From an uncultured Bacteroidales bacterium (GTDB taxonomy: Bacteria > Bacteroidota > Bacteroidia > Bacteroidales > P3): DNA of 64,000 nt. The notes under the pieces were generated by a model. It was given only the letters and a program-made list of their open reading frames with translations, was not told the DNA's origin and ran no database searches. The first letter of the stretch is position 1. Each line of letters begins with the position of its first letter. The stretch spans positions 56,550 through 120,549 of the forward strand of contig OMXC01000001.1 in NCBI GenBank assembly GCA_900314925.1, read 5' to 3'. Of the stretch, positions 62,001 through 64,000 are shown in pieces. A program made the position numbers and the translations under genes.

Positions 62001-64000
62001 CGAGGAGCCCACCTCCGGCAGCTGGAGCGGCTGCAGCTGGTACGGCGTCAGCGCCACGGGCGCCTCTATGGGCGGCTACGGCAGCAGCGTATATCAGCAG
62101 AACTTCCTGCCCAAGATGACCATCGACTTCACGCCCAGCGACGGCAACCTCTGCGTGCCGGTGATGAACCTGCGTGTGGTGAGCAGCATGACCGATGAAA
62201 CCAGCATAACCCTCAGCTGGGAAGACACCGTCAACAACGGCGCCAGCTACAACGTCTATATCCTCGGCGAGGCCGACACCACCCTTGCCGGCACCACCAC
62301 CGACACCTCGTTCACTGTCACTGGCCTCACCTCCAGCACGGCTTATACGTTTGGCGTCGTGGTCAGCTGTGGCGCCGACGACAGCAGCCTCATGCGCACC
62401 GTGCAGGCCCGTACCACTTGCGGCTTCATCACCGACATCCCGTGGATGGAGGACTTCAACAGCAGCAATGTGCTCGACTGCTGGATGACCTACGACTTCG
62501 ACAACAATGAGAACAGCAACTGGACGGTCGACGAAGATGGCTATGCTGTGTCGGGATACAACGATATGACATCCGCCAACGACTGGCTTGTCACTCCGGG
62601 CATTGTCGTGCCGACCGCCGCCGCCGGTCTCTCCTTCACATGGAGAGCAATGGGTAATTCTTACGATGGTGACTATACGCACATGACGGTTCTGCTCTCC
62701 ACCAGCGGCACCGACACGGCAGCCTTCACCGACACCCTCTATAACGGCAACCCCGCCGACGGCGTGTGGTCTCCGTTCAGCGCCGCGCTCGACGACTATG
62801 CCGATGACACCATCTACGTGGCCTTCATCCACGACAGCTACAACGACGATGGCCCCATGGTTGACAGTGTCAGCGTGCGCTTCACCATGGCCCCGGTGGT
62901 GAGCATCGTTGCCAGCGCACAGACCGTTGACATCAACGAGACTGTCACCTTCCACGCCAACCTCGTTGAGGGTCTCAGCGATGGTATCATCTATACCTGG
63001 AGCAACACCCTCGCGGGCAGCACCATCGACAACTACACTGACAGCATCAGCATCACCTACACCGCCGCCGGCGTAGACACCGTCAGCCTCACGGCCACCA
63101 ACGCCCACGGCACCCACACCGCCACCGTGGTGGTCAACGTAAGAAACTGCCAGGCCATCGCGACATTCCCCTTCGTCGAGACCTTTGACGCCACCAGCGC
63201 CACGCGCGACTGCTGGAACTTCGTCAGCAACAACACTGCGAACGTGGGCGGCACCTACGGCATGGGCTTCGTCACCGTCAGCAACCGCGAGACCTGGCGT
63301 TTCAGCTCCTACAGTAGTGCCAGCGACTACAACCAGTACGGTTTCTCGCCCAGCATGGATCTCAGTGCCTACGACAGCGTCAACGTCCGCGTGGTCTACG
63401 CCACCTACAGCAATGCTGAAGAGCTGTACTTCGGCTACATTACCGCCAGTGACACGGTATGGGATCCGACGGTCTACTACACCAGCGACAGCTCTGACTG
63501 GCAGAGCCAGACCTTCAGGGTGCCTGGCGACGCGGTCAAGTTGGCCGTCCACTACTATGCCAACTACAAGTATTATGCTTGGATTGACAGCGTGATTGTC
63601 ACCACCGACAATGACACTCCGCAGCCCACGCAGTACACTGTGACCCTCAGCAGCGCCAATGCCACCATGGGCACTGTGAGCCCTGCCGGTGCCACCACCG
63701 TGGACGAGGGTGCCAACTTCTCGGCCACTGCCACTGCCAACGACGGCTACCACTTCGTCAGCTGGACTGACGCCGCCGGCGCCGTTGTGAGCACCGCCAA
63801 CCCCTACACCTTCACCGTCACGGCCGACGTGGCCCTCACGGCTACCTTCGAGGCCAACAGCACGCCGACCTACTACACCGTCACCGTCAGCAGCGCCGAT
63901 GCCACCATGGGTACTGTGAGCTGCACGCCCAGCGGCAGCGTGGAGGCCGGCACCAGCGTGACCGCCACGGCCACACCGGCTAACAACCACATCTTCACCG
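59041..64000 (+). CDS. Giant secreted adhesin, partial (C-terminus beyond window)
   Basis: The first 1653 codons are visible. After a signal peptide (about 1-23) come a beta-rich CUB-like region with paired Cys, four or more fibronectin-III-like modules (CPAPTGLRAVLTPGDG and similar), a pair of near-identical 255-residue blocks, two MAM/cleaved-adhesin-like modules (about 1135, IPWMEDFNSSN, and about 1380, FPFVETFDAT), a PKD-like stretch, and from about residue 1535 repeats of the kind ATMGTVSPAGATTVDEG found in Listeria-Bacteroides-type surface proteins. The sorting tail would lie outside. An adhesion role is an inference. Confidence 0.82.
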   Translation, partial: MKRMLRILLLAVLMVPIGAKVNAQCSGTMCSVTIQMMDEYGDGWYDYDSEPFYVKVYQGTTLRGQATLGAGASGTQTIAVCSSDSVRFVFDGEDSYEESSFTILNGDGTTIIASASCSDYTSGQTITTAEVVCPSCIAPFNLSVDASDAENVVVSWIGSASGYEVVVLPATAAFDSSVAVSVTDTVVALDTLTSGTAYSVWVRTDCGSEYSTWAGPVSFAPGLYTMTANSSDTLHACGITIVDDGGLGGDYAPNQNTTLYLYPSDATQMLVLSGSSHSESTYDYVTIYSGIGTSGEVLFTDNGIDVLTTIDTIYSESPVTIVFISDYSNQYDGFQINVSCIDAPDCRRVENFACVDSMTTAHTATFTWQSDASSFQIEYKKAEDTTWTEETTNDTAYTLTGLDATTTYNVRVKALCGSDESLYSAVLNVTTTVACPAPTGLRAVLTPGDGTVATLTWSDPTGSAWQICLNGDTNNYIDVTDTAYEMTDLTPEQAITAKVRRDCSEEEEGYSEWTATITFTPTDAYSITVNDGTATNGYVPIYGYYVDNHIHTQFIVPAADLSAMAFGIVNKLTFYASNASINWGSASFKVYLTETDATGVSSLNSVDDMEEVYSGSLGISGNQMVVTFTTPYQYMGGNLLVAFEQPTSGSYVSCTWYGVSATGASMGGYGSSSVYQQNFLPKMTIDYTPGEEPSCLPVSSLAVSGITGHAATLTWSGDAGSYTVYTVSSEDTTSYATVSDTTVDLTGLSGETQYTFGVTANCGGDESMMRVVNFTTLVSCPAPTDLRAVLTPGDGTVATLSWHEAGEATAWQICLNDDMDNLIDVTDTTYEMTNLTPEQAITAKVRAVCGEDDTSAWTATITFTPTDAYSITVNDGTTTNSYVPIYGSWVDNHIKSQFIIPAADLSAMQFGNVTKLTFHSSDANKTWNGAVFEVYLTETNATGVSSLNPVADMEQVYTGSLSIANNVMEITLTTPYLYMGGNLLVAFEEPTSGSWSGCSWYGVSATGASMGGYGSSVYQQNFLPKMTIDFTPSDGNLCVPVMNLRVVSSMTDETSITLSWEDTVNNGASYNVYILGEADTTLAGTTTDTSFTVTGLTSSTAYTFGVVVSCGADDSSLMRTVQARTTCGFITDIPWMEDFNSSNVLDCWMTYDFDNNENSNWTVDEDGYAVSGYNDMTSANDWLVTPGIVVPTAAAGLSFTWRAMGNSYDGDYTHMTVLLSTSGTDTAAFTDTLYNGNPADGVWSPFSAALDDYADDTIYVAFIHDSYNDDGPMVDSVSVRFTMAPVVSIVASAQTVDINETVTFHANLVEGLSDGIIYTWSNTLAGSTIDNYTDSISITYTAAGVDTVSLTATNAHGTHTATVVVNVRNCQAIATFPFVETFDATSATRDCWNFVSNNTANVGGTYGMGFVTVSNRETWRFSSYSSASDYNQYGFSPSMDLSAYDSVNVRVVYATYSNAEELYFGYITASDTVWDPTVYYTSDSSDWQSQTFRVPGDAVKLAVHYYANYKYYAWIDSVIVTTDNDTPQPTQYTVTLSSANATMGTVSPAGATTVDEGANFSATATANDGYHFVSWTDAAGAVVSTANPYTFTVTADVALTATFEANSTPTYYTVTVSSADATMGTVSCTPSGSVEAGTSVTATATPANNHIFT
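60343..62136 (+). repeat. Large internal duplication in the adhesin gene
   Basis: The segments 60343-61110 and 61378-62136 encode two blocks of about 255 residues that are nearly the same (both start CPAPT-LRAVLTPGDGTVATL and end QNFLPKMTIDxTP). DNA identity is high enough to suggest a recent duplication. Each holds an FN3-like module and a beta-sandwich module. Confidence 0.85.

Noticed and set aside
59053..63990. A 1645-codon open frame on the - strand opposite the adhesin
   Set aside because: It is an antisense shadow of a high-GC gene: its composition is Val/Gly/Ala/His-rich without domains, while the + strand frame has a signal peptide and clear modules.

Overview
The window is from a member of the Bacteroidetes, most likely an uncultured gut or rumen Bacteroidales of fairly high GC. 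The evidence is the set of promoters with a TAnnTTTG -7 box (several with TTG/TTTG about 19-20 nt upstream), A-rich starts with little Shine-Dalgarno signal, an UpxY-type antiterminator, a hemD-DUF4271-rnpA-yidD cluster, a gingipain-like C25 peptidase with a type IX secretion (T9SS) sorting tail, and large adhesin-type surface proteins.

Layout. (1) 1-2733 (-): 5' part of a secreted adhesin-like protein. (2) 3.0-9.4 kb (+): tryptophanase (tnaA) followed 21 nt later by the outer-membrane polysaccharide exporter wza, the tyrosine kinase wzc with a (YG)15 tail, and an OmpA-family protein, closed by a strong two-way terminator. (3) 9.4-44.8 kb (-): one continuous surface-polysaccharide locus of about 35 kb, read from upxY at 44.8 kb down to the same terminator. 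In transcription order it holds upxY, a priming sugar-phosphate transferase, the ABC exporter permease wzm, a nucleotidyltransferase, gmd and fcl (GDP-L-fucose), the exporter ATPase wzt, a methyltransferase, a phosphoribosyltransferase/HAD fusion, a RAYT-type transposase, many glycosyltransferases (including a GT10 fucosyltransferase, GT8, GT32, WbsX and several GT2), polysaccharide deacetylases, an MBOAT/SGNH O-acetylation pair, wecB, an acyltransferase-3 protein, and a terminal CapK/FemAB-like/hexapeptide-acyltransferase module. About 17 junctions are 4-nt ATGA overlaps, implying strong translational coupling. (4) 45-50.4 kb: an M49-type metallopeptidase lipoprotein, tRNA-Ser(GGA), and an operon with kamB and kamC homologues (reactivation of lysine 5,6-aminomutase). 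(5) 50.4-56.3 kb (-): C25 peptidase, DUF4271, hemD, rnpA, yidD. (6) 56.4-64 kb (+): a PNGase F-like glycoamidase divergent from the C25 peptidase, a 1-kb repeat-rich intergenic region, and the first 1653 codons of a giant adhesin.

How the parts fit. GDP-fucose made by Gmd/Fcl can feed the GT10 enzyme. A glycan primed on undecaprenyl phosphate would be built by the glycosyltransferases, exported by Wzm/Wzt, and delivered or regulated by Wza/Wzc. The C25 peptidase and PNGase F homologue form a divergent pair suited to attack on host glycoproteins.

The most unusual material is repetitive. A GxxExxY gene at 30.6-31.0 kb is enclosed by 29-nt terminal inverted repeats with one mismatch, and a 101-nt gene-less element nearby shares the same ends, which looks like a minimal mobile cassette plus a MITE. 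Five intergenic regions carry degenerate repeats held in an exact 11-nt register for up to 11 units, often folding into long palindromes. Three places carry 7-nt-register arrays, two of them inside reading frames. A 55-nt palindromic unit is repeated eight times at 58.1-58.5 kb.
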